This document shows positions 48,809-61,917 of a stretch of 64,000 bases of DNA, one piece after another. Source of the DNA: Rhopalosiphum padi (lineage: Eukaryota; Arthropoda; Insecta; Hemiptera; Aphididae). The stretch lies in assembly GCF_020882245.1 (NCBI RefSeq), contig NC_083600.1:13144001-13208000 (forward strand). Direction: 5' to 3'. Numbering within the stretch: position 1 is the stretch's first letter; each line of letters begins with the position of its first letter. A program made the position numbers and the translations under genes. The notes below the pieces were generated by a model. It ran no database searches. It had not been told where the DNA came from and saw only the letters and a list, made by a program, of their open reading frames with translations.

Positions 48809-51800
48809 CAAAATAAATATAAAAATGTCATATTATATATTTTTCTTTATTATGAATATTTATATAATATAACGAATTTAACATCGATTTTGAAACGCCT
48901 TGTATATAATACTCCTAACTGTCCTCTGTAGTCCTAAGCCCAGAACCAACCTGATCGCAAATTCAAGACAGGATATAGAATTGATTATCATTTGTAGATA
49001 ATCTATAATAGTACAGGTGCTAGCGAAAATATAATGAGTAATGGCTATAAAACCTATTATTGTTTCATAGCCACTTTTGGACATGACAATAGTTTACAAA
49101 ATTTAAAAAAATTATAATTGTTTTATTGCGTATTTGTTAGGTGATAATTTAATATTATTTCATAACCATAATGTTTATAATGTACCTACATATTAATTAT
49201 ATTAAATGGTAATTTATGTCATTATCAAACAAAATAGCAGCTTTTAAACTTGCGCAGAATATTAAATTCTATTTCATATAAACAACTCTTCACACTTCAG
49301 AATTATAATTGTTCCATTTCTGTTAAATGTGCACTTATAAACTCGTATAATTATTAATTACGCAATCGAATTACCGATAATTGGAAATTACAATAAATTC
49401 AAAAACAATATTATCATTTATCACTGTGATGTGTAAACAATAAAATACTATTTAAACGGTTGTCACAATCTTGCTATAGCTTGTGTAATACAAATACGAC
49501 ATTTTTGTTTTGCCTTTTCACTTAACATATTGCACAATTCTCGACGTAGTCGAAATAATTGAAATAAATCAGTTCACCATTGGTTGTTCACTTTTTGTAT
49601 ACTTCAGTAATAAATGTTGACAGGTTTATGGCCAAATCACTCGTCGTATTTTAATTTGTAGAGTTGTTTGTTTTTTAATTGACCTACATTTTGAATTCGA
49701 TGCAAGTTATTTTTATGTACATTCCGGTGACAAAAAAAAAAAAATTAATCATTTGATTAATAAAAATGTATTTAATTACTCGTCGTAATTAAAATATCAG
49801 AAAGAAAGATACCTAGACACATATTATATTTTGTTCGCCTATAATAAAAGTATTATTTTATATTTATTGTACCTGTCAGTGTATATTTAACGACGTAAAC
49901 GCCGTTTCACTTTATGTCCTAACTGTACAATTTCATATTGTCTCATACAGTTTTCTGCCTAGTATAGGTACCTATAATATTATAATAACTAATAAGCTCG
50001 CTTAATATATACGTTTGTGCTTGTCGTTTCATGTTACACATTTTATTATAATATTATAATATATACCTATTGCCTGTAAATATTATATTAATTTAAATCA
50101 CACTACAGAAAATTTTTCGAAATGTTAACAATATAACTTAAATAAATATAGCACTCCAGTACAAAATAGATACAAATTATACAATTATATGTCCTCAATT
50201 ATTGTATATGTTAATAATATGTATGTATCGTACACACATAGATGAAGTCGGTGGACATATTCAATAATATTATAACTAGGCGTATAGGTAGCTATCGTCC
50301 TTAGAAACCATGTATTATTTTTGTTATATTTAAGAATATTCGCGTAAATATATACTTCTGTATATATACTCGGGGTATTTAAAGTGCAAGATGTATGTAC
50401 GTGCTCGTTTGACATGATTAAAGGACGTGCTGACGTCATTCGCTCTTCTCAGACAGGAGAATAGAGAAAACGGAGTATACGAAGTACCTACTATCTAGGT
50501 ACAAACTACAAAGAGATTTTAATATCTATTATATTATAATATAATATATGTCATTATAATTATGTGATTAGCTATGAGTGGGGAAATGAAGAAAAAAGAA
50601 GCAGATACTCGACGACAACCCTATAGTTTTGGACCTTCTTTCATAAAAGTCTGCACGTCATCGATTTCCTGAGTCCTGACTTACAGTTGTGTAAACAACA
50701 ATCTTGTGAATCGCTACCGAGTGAGCTACAGTACGACCGCGGGTTGATAAATCTATTATTATAGGTACTTGATCTACACCAGAGGCCTTATTTAGGAATA
50801 TTTAATAAGGGGGAAGTGGGCTATAAAATAAATTAGTTATAAAAGATATTTTTATAGAATGAATCAATTAATTAAATAATCAATAAATTCAATTCATGTA
50901 GGTATACAAAATTACAGTTTATACTTTTTTTTTTTTAATTATTTTAATAAAGTCAATAATCGGTCAAGTCTATAATATTTTTTGTCAGTGTGATTCACAC
51001 TAATATATACCAACCTTGAAAATATACTATTCAAATGAAATAAAAACTCGAATTCTAAAAAATTATTTTATTATAAATATGTATAAGTATTTATTTCAAT
51101 AGTCATATTCTTAATTTTGATGAGTATGTTGTTATTTTCAACTGGGTGAAATTGAATACTTCGAAATAAAAATCACACAGCGTTTTTTGTTAGGTGCAGC
51201 GTTTATACTAAATTATTGTACATATCACACGGGCCAGTCTTTCAGTCACGTATAGTACTCTATTCTGTTTAATTATGTCCACTAAAAAAGTATAATATAT
51301 ATGAATATAAAAAAAAAAAATGTTTTCACAATTTTGACGTAAAGTAAATAGGGCTTAAAATGTCTAGCAAAGTAGTTAACACGGGGCGAGGGAAGATTTA
51401 AACCTGGTTTACCCCATCTCTCACTATAAAATATATGCCACTGATCTCCACAGTCCGACGTCGCATATAATATCGTACATTAATTTAACAACCATAATTC
51501 ATATTATGATAATATTATGATTTATGAATGCTTACGTATCACAGTATTTATTACTCATAAACAAATAGTATATGCGCGCGACAACATATTAGAGTCCAAA
51601 ACCATCCTTGCTAATACCACCGAATAATAGTGAAATTCAATTAATGTAATACATATTAATGTAATAACGTAATTTGGACCCCTGTCGGTCACTTGAGGCT
51701 ACGATTTAAGATAGTTTTAAAGACACTGTGTGATTATAGCTCGTATCATTTCACTGAGTCACTAAATGGTCTTGACATAGAAAATATCAGTCATTACTCA

Positions 51801-53064
51801 GTGGTCGTGCCATCATGATCATGAACATAAATATCATATGATAACGTTATAAATTAAAATGAATAATAAGTAGGTATAAGTATTATTTAATATTAACATT
51901 AGCACAGAACAATAAACTATTTAATGTTTTTTTTTATTTAAACCCTGCAAGATAAATTATTACTTGTAAGTAATTACTGTAATAGTGTAATGAATATTAT
52001 GAAATAACAATATAAATCATAATACTTACCCACCAATGTAGTGAAAGGTTTACATTACTTTGTAACTAACACATTGCTAACATCTTATCAGGTTACTAAA
52101 ATATTTTTACCTGTTGTTAAACTATAATAATATTATACTCGTATATTATATTCCATTAATTATACTTCATGCCCAAAAATTGTTTGTGGCCTGATCAGAT
52201 GATTGGATGTCATTTATATGCACATTTAATTGTGGCACAATAATTATACTTATAAGTTATAAGTATTTACTATTCTTATGACTGCATAAAAAAATAACTA
52301 ATTTAATGGTCCACTTAAATTTAATGAACCAATAATCATGAATTAATAAACCGTGTTTAAGAGAACATTGGCTTATAAATATTTTATATTGATTTATTAA
52401 AATGCATAGTGATAACAAGAAATCTTGCATAATAGTCTTATTTTATTGATTCTATAATTATTCTGCTTAGTTAATCTCTCTGATAGACAATATAAAAAAC
52501 AAATCTTGGTTTGTAATTGTTAAATCAATTTGATAGTAATTCATCATAATAATGCTAATTATTGTGATAAACTGATAAAATTAACAGCGATATCGTATCA
52601 GAAAAATTTTGATTTTATGTAAATTATGGATATTTGATACTTATCAAGAGAATACATTTATCGTTAAACAGTGTCTCGGTGGTAACTATTATTTGAACTC
52701 TCAGGCGCATGCCACACAATATTCTCAATAACATTTTTTTTTCGTTCAAACGTAAATAGATTATTTTTCACAAAAGTGCACTTTGTCATTTTCAACTAGC
52801 CGTGTCGCCGTGTCGTCTCTTGTTGTGTATTCGATACGGCTGCAACCTGCTTGCGTACAATTTATAATTTTTACTTGAAAAATCAAAACTCTTTTGGGCA
52901 TACGACAATAATATTGTTTTTGTATCTATCTAACGATATGGGCACTGATAGCCATCGATAAAGATTACGGAAAATATAATTAAATTCCTCACAAACAGTA
53001 CATCTCGAGAACTTAAAGTGTGCGTACTCAAAATGGATTTAGAAATCAGTAAAGTTTTCTAGTT

Positions 53065-53342
53065 TTTACGTGAAAATGTGTACACAAGTATAAACAATTT
53101 TAAATTTACAAGGTATCGATGTTTACAAAGCGGTGATTCATATTTTCGTTGTACAAATAAAAAATGCAAAGCTATTGTTGTTGTAAACTAATTATATACA
53201 ACAGTAATTCAGATTATAAATGATCATTGAAAACATAGTGAATAAATTCAGCAAATTAAATTGAAAAGAGATGATTTGCAGTGCTGTGAAACGTAAAGCT
53301 GAAACAGAATTGCACATACAACGATACAATCGAGTTAGATAA
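53065..53342 (+). pseudogene. Relic of a FLYWCH zinc-finger/MULE-type transposase gene
   Basis: The frame from about 53068 reads F-L-R-E-N-V-Y.. then F-T-R-Y-R-C-L-Q-S-G-D-S-Y-F-R-C-T-N-K-K-C-K-A. This resembles a FLYWCH finger: an aromatic-rich strand, then R-C....C-K-A. Stops follow, and in a shifted frame I read N-D-H, K-H-S-E and Q-Q-I-K-L-K-R-D-D-L. A third shift gives A-V-K-R-K-A-E-T-E-L-H. In intact insect MULE-type transposases a FLYWCH domain is followed by a D-H-x-H segment and then a K-R-K-A-rich helix, and these appear here in that order. Several stops and frameshifts show it is dead. The catalytic domain is absent. Confidence 0.55.
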
Positions 53343-54807
53343 TAAAACAAGTCTTTCAATTTAATCAATAAGGTAATAATCTAAATTTCTAAAACAAAGT
53401 AATATTAATTTACTAATCTGTGTTCATCGATACTGTAAAAGGTACGCCAACAAGATTTTGTGCTCAGACCCGTACCGCCCATCAATATGTAAGCAAAATA
53501 ATGATTGTAATAAGTGATGATACGTTATCGACAAGTTACATACATTCGACTCTATATTAAAATATACGAAATGGCAAGTTGTTAACGCAGCTGTAGTGCT
53601 GACGTGCTGTACGCCTAATTAAACGCAGTCCCCTGGTTTAATTGTAACGATATACTATTTCGTTTAAACCGTTTAAGCGTTACAGGTAGAACCACTAAAA
53701 AGTATAATTAAATTAAATTAAACAACGCCCAGGATTATTTCTGTATCATTAACATAATGTGACGTGACGTTCGCCATAATATTTTATTTTTATTACGAGT
53801 ACCTATACTTACATTATTTCGTATTATAATATCTAATGATAAACATTATTTTGTTACCCATTATTGTCGAGGTACGTAGTAGATAGGTACATATATTAAA
53901 GTCGGAAAGTGCACTTATATTGTTGTTATTATTACCAATTTTTATATTCTTAAACAACCATAAAGACTTACAATCTACTAGTCAGTCCGTGAAAGTCTGC
54001 TACATCCGCGGAAATGCTTGTGTCTGTAATGATAAACGTTTATTCAACTTACACAAGTGATATTTTAATTATAGTTTTGTCCTATACGTACGCTCAAGTT
54101 TTACGAATACTTTTAATAGCACACAGACAAATTATAACATCAAAAAATATCTTTATTTAAAAAAACATGTATCAGTTCCCTGATTGTATTACCACGAGTT
54201 TCAGTGAGAGCCCTTTGTGTCCCACATTTCGTTTTATGTTTACCTTTACCTTAGGGCTTAGAATATGCCCTATTGGCCATACGACAGCTTAATATATAGT
54301 AGATATCATATCATAATATTTGTAACTTGCTCGGATATGTATAAAATTAGCAAAATTGGAAAAAATGACGGAATTTAAGACTTGAACGTCAGAGATTCCA
54401 GTCAACCAAACATTAAAATCGAATTGGCTCATATACCTATAATCTAAACTAAAATAATATTAGTTCAAAGATCATTTATTTTTATAAATCGACTTATACG
54501 TAGCAAATATCAAACAATTATAATCGTAATTATTAGTTCAATGCAACGAATTTTTCTACGTGAAAATTATATTCACCGCACTGTAGCCGTTGATGCGAAC
54601 GTAAACGACTTAACAGTATACACGTGTATATTTAACCATCAGTTACAAACATGTAAAAAAAAACATTAAATTCAAACTTAAAATATGGCTGCGTTCGAAA
54701 AATAGTCGATAACGACTTCGTTTTAATAAGCTTACTAGTTTTTATTAGTAGGCTCGATTACAGCTTATTCGAGTATTCGAGAAAAAAAATATGCTGCCAT
54801 TAACATT

Positions 54808-54833
54808 TATATATATATATATATATATATATA
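54808..54833. repeat. TA dinucleotide microsatellite
   Basis: Uninterrupted alternating TA run of about 26 bases within intron 2. Confidence 0.9.
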
Positions 54834-57800
54834 CTCGATAATAATATTTTGATTGATAATTATTCATAATCACATCCGTAGGGCTTTTGATGTAAAATTA
54901 CTCTATAAACTGGAAATTTACTTGCAGAAATATTATTTACGTACAAAAATAGATTGTAACATTTTAATTTTTAATATATTATATTAACAGGACATAACAA
55001 ATTAAATGTATTTGTTATAAACGACGGGCAATGGGAAATTTTTTTCGAAAAAATTTCTTAAAAAGAATATATTATACGCACGGTATTATACGATTATAGG
55101 AGAATTTTTTTTAATGTATTTATTATATTTAAAATTACTCGAAGTACAACAAATTATTATAAGTTTGATATCTAATGTTAATACATAATAAATTAAGTTA
55201 CATTATATTATGTTTCTAGTATAGCTGACTCTTAATACATTTTTTATATACATATGTGTGTGTGATATAATATGTAGATTTTGTTAAAGCTAATTATAAA
55301 TTATGATTTTATAATGTATTATTCGTGCATTTGTCATATTCCTTATCATAATATAATATACTATTATTTATTGTTATTTAGAGATACGACCAGTAGCAAA
55401 TTAAATTATAAATTTATTGAATCTACGCTTATAAAAGTCAATTAAATATATTATAACCAAATTCGCATTTAATTTGCGATGAAAAACATGGTAACATTTT
55501 GTTTTTAATTTTTATTGGATAGTAATAACTAATAATATAATAATAATAATTGTATGATTTATGAGGGGAAACTCCATTAAACTGATTGTTCATCGAAACT
55601 AGATGTTGTTTTAATCGAATCCGAGATTCATATTTTAGTGAATTTTAATAAGCGCCAAGTAGATTAGCTATCTGATTTTAATTAACACGAAACTGTATAT
55701 AATTAAAATAGTTTTTAATAGCTTATAGTTGTCGTACTCGTACATAATATATACATAAGTTCCATCGTTCCGTGTACCTGTTTACAAAATCGATTTTTTT
55801 CTTTTCATTTACACTGAATATTATTATTATTACCATCATTTTTTTTATTTCTATCTTATCAGAGTAATAGCGTAAGAACCGCTTATGTAAATGTAAAAAA
55901 ATCAATTTACTGTTTGTTCCTCTATTTTTCTCATCGTTTATGAACCAAAAACAAACTACCATTCTGACAATATATCACAAACGCTGCTTGAAAAATAAAT
56001 GTATACACTTGTATCAAGATTATAATATTTATTTCAGTCGGTATGTAACCCATCCCCCTTTTTTATTATTATCCAAGTCTCCGCGTTCCTAACTACACGA
56101 GTCATAATTTCACATATTAATTACTGCCAATTAAAAAAAAAACCGCATGTAAATTTTTGTTTTCATATTCTTTAAAATAAAATAATGAGGTAGGTATAAA
56201 GCGTTGGTAATTAGTATTATGTTAACACTTAATAGAAATAATTGTTATTTATAAACGAACTGATAAACGTATCGTTACAGTTTGTTTTTTATCTCTACTT
56301 TATAATATGCTCGTTGTAATGTTTTATTGTATGTTCTTTCAAATATCTTTAATAACAAATTCTTATACAATTAGTTTCACGTTTAGAACTATTATTACGA
56401 TTTTAAAGTAAAATGTTGATATTTATTTTATAGTTTAAAATATAATAATTATAAAAAATAAAACACATATGAAGAACGTCGTGTTTTATGTATACTAAGT
56501 TTTTAGGATGATGTATAATATTTTTCTATCAATACGTTGCATAATATTATTATGTTTTTTGAACTTTTTTCTCTCTATATTTTTATTTCAATTTTTGTGT
56601 AAATATTTATTTATATGAAATTGAAAGTTAAAAACACAAATTTAAAATTAATTTTTGTCCTTTAACGATAAATTGAAACATTATTCGTAATATATTTATG
56701 TATTACTATATCTATCGTAACATTTTTTTTAATAGTTTTCATATTTTGCTTTCTGAGAAATAAAATATATTTCAATTTTATACAACAATGGATTAAATAA
56801 AAATATTTTTGGGAGTAATATAAGTAATAAATAATGTATATTTTAGAACTATTGAGTTGGAAGTGATAAATCTGTTATAAATAATATTATGTGTTCTTTT
56901 CTTTTTTCTGTCTGAGCTGTCCGATGGGTATTGAAAAAAACACCTTGGTCCATTCAGTATACATTATAACGCAATGTATCTTATGTTACTTATTAATTGA
57001 TTTTTTAAACTTAAAATGCAAATTATTTTATTTTTTATAAAAATATAAATAATATTCAAAAATGTATAAAAGCTAAATATAAACAGAAAGTGTTTATTTT
57101 TCTTAAGCTTTGAGGGCCTATATTTTGATTTATTATCTACATAATTAATTATAGATTTAAATTAAAATAAGTTTTAAATTATTCTAAATTCACTTATCTA
57201 TACTGCCAATTTTCACCAATACAATTATAATAACATAAAGTCGACCATTATATTATTTCCGAATGTGAACGGTTTAAAACATTCTTCAACACAGCATTGT
57301 AGCTATTTTGCCTATACAATTCGCCATGCAACACATAAAAATGGTAAAATATACAAGTACCTCTGTAACAATGAATTAATGTCACCATTGGCATACATTT
57401 GAAGTGGGCTAAAAAAGAAAATTTAATCATTGGTTTTCCATCTCAAAAAACAATGGATATGTTTTAGCTGTTATTTTTAAATTGACTACAACTTAAATAT
57501 ACATATTTTATACTATGTCCTGCAAATGATTTTCCTTATTTTTCAAAATAATAATAAGTTCCATTTGGAATCGCGATTAAAAATATCATTAAAAAGAAAA
57601 AAACATCTCGATTATAGTTAATAAAAAAGTCACCTTGTGGCCCACATGACTGAAGAGTCAAATAATAAGGTAATAGTGGTTATTAAAATGTTTTTAATTA
57701 TAGTTAACATAAAAAAAAAAATACTATTTATTTTATCACTAGCAGTTTTTATAAATCAGCATGTTTTTCCCACAATCATATTATATAATAATCACTGTGC

Positions 57801-59886
57801 TTAACTAAAGCATTCTTTTCGAGCATAGCATGTATTAGCAATTAGCTATAAACAGAGCCCGACCATTTGTTTGTAACACAGATGCTTTATACATTTATAT
57901 TCGTTTTATTTAAATATCATACTTGATCCAAATAGTTATAAGTATTACGTATGAAAGAACCAATATAACTTACCCACTTTTGTTTTTGTTGTCAACCAGA
58001 TTCAAATTTCCAAACTTATTAATTGTTTTATTTCCATTTCTTTATTTTTTTTTCAACACTCCAAGTCAACTTATTTTTTCGGGTAACATAACACAGTCTT
58101 GAAATCCCCTTATACTAGGGTTTTATGTTATGTAAATAAAAGCGTCGTTATAAATACTATCAATAATTATTTTAACTAATGAGAATCGTTTTCTTGATAT
58201 ATTTACGTTCACTTAATTATACATTCTTTATTGTCATTTGTCGCCGATTAAGTAATATTATTATATCAATCTCCGTCGTGTACCTCGATCCAAAATTGTG
58301 TTTTACGTCGGGTTCCATCGGACGGTCACAAAAACCACTTAATAACTTTAAACACTAATCGTAGTTGCAAGTGTGTCAAATGTCGGCTTGATGGTAGTTT
58401 CAGTTGATTCTCTTATAAATTGTGATAGTAAACTGTAAACTGTATGTGAGTTTTATTTTTTATGCGATAAATATTTTAACTTGTTCTTCCATCTCCGTAT
58501 CACCGTAGTTTTTAATTAAACATTAAGATGATATTGCACTACAAATGTTACCGTTGATTAAAAATACTATTAGCTAATATTTTTTAGTGGCCATTAGTAC
58601 GTTATTATTGATTAACTAAATAAAAAATGTGTATATAGAAAAAAACGACTAGTACACGACTACCACATGGTTACACTGGTAAATGTTTACTATGCAATAT
58701 AATTTAATCAATTATTTTTCTACATTTTTTTATATTACTAAAATTATGTTTTCGTGTCAAAAGATCACTCTTCGAAAATTTAATTTAGATGTTTCTAATA
58801 GTGTGATTTGTATATTTATAATTTTTATAATTTCCTCGTATAACATTTAAAAACAATTGATACAAAGTTTCAGGAAAGGAGTCTATGTCAGGGTGGAGCA
58901 TGTTTAAGTGATAAATAAAATCAAACAATTACGGGTATTGGTAGCTTATCATTATCATTGCTTTTTAAATTAATAGCACAAACGTACCACACCCAACCCT
59001 ATAACATTACTCATGTATACCTATTAGCATTATTTTATCTTATCTTGTAAAAATAATGGTTCTGTATAGTATAAATGCTCTGGCAGTATTGATATTAATT
59101 TATAAATTTCACAAAATAAGTATAAATATATAAATATATAATTTAAACACGCGTTTTATAATCTTATATTACATATATTTTTGATATTTTGAGAACATCT
59201 ACATATAGTATTTTTAATTTTTAATTTAAAATAATATATTTTTTAAGCATGTATTAATATTTATCCCTGTTTGTACAATGTTTCTAGTACAATTTTCATC
59301 ATGTTTCTGTATTTTAATAATTTCGAAAGTCTATTTCAATCAAATCGTCTGTTAGTAATATTGTATCATTTGCAGTTTTTATTTGTCATTTATAGTAGTT
59401 TAACAATCTATATATACAATAAGTTACATAAGAATATAATATTACATTTCAAATGGTGAATAACCTATTCATTATGGTACTTCAATATAGCAGTTACAGT
59501 TACGTAAGCGTTCTCAAAGTGATAACCTATATTACAATAAAAATATTTTACTGTGAATAAAATTAATACCTATTTTATAATTATTGTTATTTTTAATATT
59601 GTTATACGTAGTTTGTAATTTTTCATGTAGGTATTATCGCATTTAAGCACAAATAGGTAATGATAATAGTTACATGGAAATTTTGTCAAACTACAAAGTG
59701 AACATTTTCCCAGCAATTCATTATAATTATTATTAAGTCTATTTTGACATTATTTTATCACGTTCTCATCGAAAACAGATTTCTTAGATTTTCAAACACC
59801 TTAATGGAAAACAAACTATTGTTAGAGCAATTTTAGTAATTATCATTTCATTATTCTCTTCATCCATTCTCATTCTTACTCAATCT

Positions 59887-59912
59887 CACTCTCTCTCTCT
59901 CTCTCTCTCTCT
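59887..59912. repeat. CT dinucleotide microsatellite
   Basis: About thirteen CT units at the left edge of a GC-richer block. CT (GAGA-type) tracts are common next to insect promoters. Confidence 0.9.
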
Positions 59913-60510
59913 ATTACACACACACTCACTATCGTCGTCGTTCAAAGAAACCTTTGTCGATGTGTTGATTTTGGAAAACAATAATAGTTTTCGAATAACA
60001 AAACCTACGTAGCTTGGTCGTCTCGTCACCTGCAAACTTGCTTTGTTACGTCTCTCTCACCAATATCGATTTTTGACGAATATTACTGGCGACCTTTGGT
60101 TGTGAAGGAGTGTAGGGTTAACTCCCCAGTGCGGCGAATATCATCGTATAGGTAGGTGCTGCCTCGTCGAGACCAAAATACCGTTATTTAATTATCCGTT
60201 TGACGTCGCGGAATACGTACGCACAAAGGACGTGTAGGGTATGATGTATATATAGATAAGTATATTCGTACATCTATAGTAATAAATAATATAGTATACT
60301 GTATTCAAGATTGCTGCACCTGTTTAAGACAACCCTGAATGTACGATAAACGGTAAAGGAATTAATCCGAGAAACTCGAATACTCGATGTATAGTTTTGC
60401 TTTGTCGTTGAGTATATATATATATAATCATAAAGAGATGCCGGATGTATAAGATTATAATATAATAGTTGGACTTCCCGGGTGGAAGATCCGGGGGGCT
60501 AGTATGTCAT
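59913..60510. promoter_or_regulatory. GC-richer block 1.1-1.7 kb before coding exon 2, possible internal regulatory region
   Basis: CG dinucleotides are frequent (TCGTCGTCG, GTGCGGCG, GACGTCGCGG) in contrast with the intron around it, and a CT repeat lies directly upstream. Such a block could be an internal promoter or enhancer. No start site or splice donor could be assigned with confidence. Confidence 0.25.
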
Positions 60511-60514
60511 ACAA

Positions 60515-60630
60515 TAGGTGAATCCCAATTCCTTTCCATACATATCTGCTCGTTAGAAGTTGTACCCAATTCCTCTCTTGATGTTTGCAGATAAACCCAC
60601 ATATAAACCCAATTTCTTCTTGAAACAAAT
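60515..60630 (-). pseudogene. Unidentified protein-like fragment, probably a transposon relic
   Basis: On the minus strand an open stretch of about 40 codons reads K-F-V-S-R-R-N-W-V-Y-M-W-V-Y-L-Q-T-S-R-E, then continues through E-E-L-G-T-T-S to R-N-W-D-S-P-I-V and a stop. Its composition is protein-like rather than the K/N/I/F bias of random AT-rich frames. I do not recognise the family. A stop lies just upstream in the same frame. Confidence 0.3.
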
Positions 60631-61588
60631 TTTATTTACCTGTTCCCAATATAATATATTATCTATTGCAATTTTACTTCAAAATCAAGCTACTACTAAT
60701 ATCAAATAACTACATAAGACATAAGTTAAAATAAAAGAAAGAATAAGTGTAGAAACAAAATACTACTAGCAGCAAATGGATATTAGTATATTATACGAGA
60801 GATGAACTATATAGCTTAGAATTTTTTTTTTTTTTAATAAAACTATAATTACTATGACAAAAATACATGATGGCTTCAAAAGTAGTGATATGATGCCAAT
60901 TCAAAAATAAGCTGATATTATTTGTTACATTAATGCTGAAAAAATTGGTACACCTTGAGTAACATCAAATGGACTGGGGACCAACCGTAACTTCAAAGGG
61001 GACCGTAACTTCTAGTTAGTAATTATAATATATTAATATGCTTAGCCATTGTCAAATTATATAATAATATAATATTGATAGCAAATGCGTAAATTACTAA
61101 AACTAAGAGATAATTTTAACCTTCGTATATTTTAATACGGCTAATAAACTTTTTTGGTTTTTTAAATAAAAATTAGTCATCATCAAGTAAATGTTGAATA
61201 ACTGAGAATAATTAATTTAGTGAGTTTATTAGGAACAATATTATTAAACGTTAACAGAAACCTTAAAATCTAATAAAAATGTGACTGAATTGAGGACTAA
61301 TATTAAATATACTGACGAGGAAGTAATAATACAACCATCAACCATACTTATTTTCTAAATATTCGATTTATTGAAACGATTTTCATTTTGATTTGATTCG
61401 AAACAACTCATGCAATATTAGTAGATCATTAATTTAGAAGTAGATCTTCATCGGTCATCGCGGTACGATAAATTTGATCAAAATACTATAGTATGGCAAC
61501 ACTAAAATATATTTATAGTAATATTATATTAATATCGTGTACAATATATAAATGTTATTCATCGTTTTTTTCTAATTTTTAATTTCAG

Positions 61589-61726
61589 AATATATTGTTC
61601 TACTACGACTACGAGAGCTGTAATAAGCCGTCCGGAGTGATACTGTTGGAGGGCAGTTATTGCTCGAAATTAGATTTTTCTAGCGGTACGTCGAAAGTCA
61701 CTGGGAAAATTCATCCGGAAAATGAG
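61589..61726 (+). CDS. Rasgrf: RasGRF-family protein, second coding exon (PH domain middle)
   Basis: Residues 54-99, phase 0 at both ends. It begins N-I-L-F-Y-Y-D-Y-E-S and continues P-S-G-V-I-L-L-E-G. Vertebrate RasGRF has N-L-L-F-Y-F-E-S...R-P-S-G-L-Y-L-L-E-G at this point. This covers the middle strands of PH domain 1. The acceptor is AATTTCAG at 61588 and the donor is GAG|GTTAAC at 61727, which is a weaker donor than the others but is followed by an excellent in-frame continuation. The exon is 138 bp. A readthrough frame continues past the donor for about 25 codons but loses the homology at once. Confidence 0.9.
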
Positions 61727-61810
61727 GTTAACTATATACGATTTTTTTTTTATTATTATTACTCAATAGACCATGGCTTACTTGCTATTTGTGATTTGTG
61801 ATTTTCCCAG
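61727..61810 (+). other. Intron 3 of the RasGRF gene, 84 bp
   Basis: Short phase-0 intron from GTTAAC to TTTTCCCAG. Its T-rich interior lies between two exons whose translations join within the PH domain. Confidence 0.85.
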
Positions 61811-61917
61811 CACTGTTTCGTCATTTCATACAACCATCCTCAAATGCGGCAGTACGAGTTCCGCGCGTCGTCAGATACGGCTTGCAAGACTTGGGTGAAC
61901 GCTTTGAAGCAAGCCAG
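61811..61917 (+). CDS. Rasgrf: RasGRF-family protein, third coding exon (PH domain end)
   Basis: Residues 100-134 plus two bases of codon 135. It reads H-C-F-V-I-S-Y-N-H-P..Y-E-F-R-A-S-S-D-T-A, then K-T-W-V-N-A-L-K-Q-A. Vertebrate RasGRF has H-Y-F-T-V-N-F-S-H-E..L-E-L-R-T-E-D...E-W-V-A-A-I-A-H-A. The W in K-T-W-V is the near-invariant tryptophan of the last PH helix. The donor is CCAG|GTATAC at 61918 and the split codon AG+T gives serine with the next exon. Confidence 0.9.

Larger units (their letters stand above)
36688..61588 (+). other. Intron 2 of the RasGRF gene, 24.9 kb, with embedded transposon relics
   Basis: It is bounded by GTATGT at 36688 and AATTTCAG at 61588, phase 0. It is AT-rich with no coding exon recognised. 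It contains an inverted-repeat element (41505-42014), dispersed-repeat copies (43136-43250, 44131-44220, 45147-45233), a Jockey-like RT fragment (43756-43953), a palindromic MITE (48508-48808), a FLYWCH/MULE-type relic (53065-53342), microsatellites (54808, 59887) and a GC-richer block near the 3' end. Small alternative exons could be missed. Confidence 0.8.

Noticed and set aside
57248..57430. 60-codon minus-strand frame with scattered C, H and R residues
   Set aside because: No recognisable family and no start or splice support. It may be a repeat fragment but cannot be supported.
61727..61801. Readthrough of the exon at 61589 to a stop at about 61801
   Set aside because: The PH-domain alignment stops exactly at the GT at 61727 and resumes at 61811 after an AG, so splicing explains the data better.
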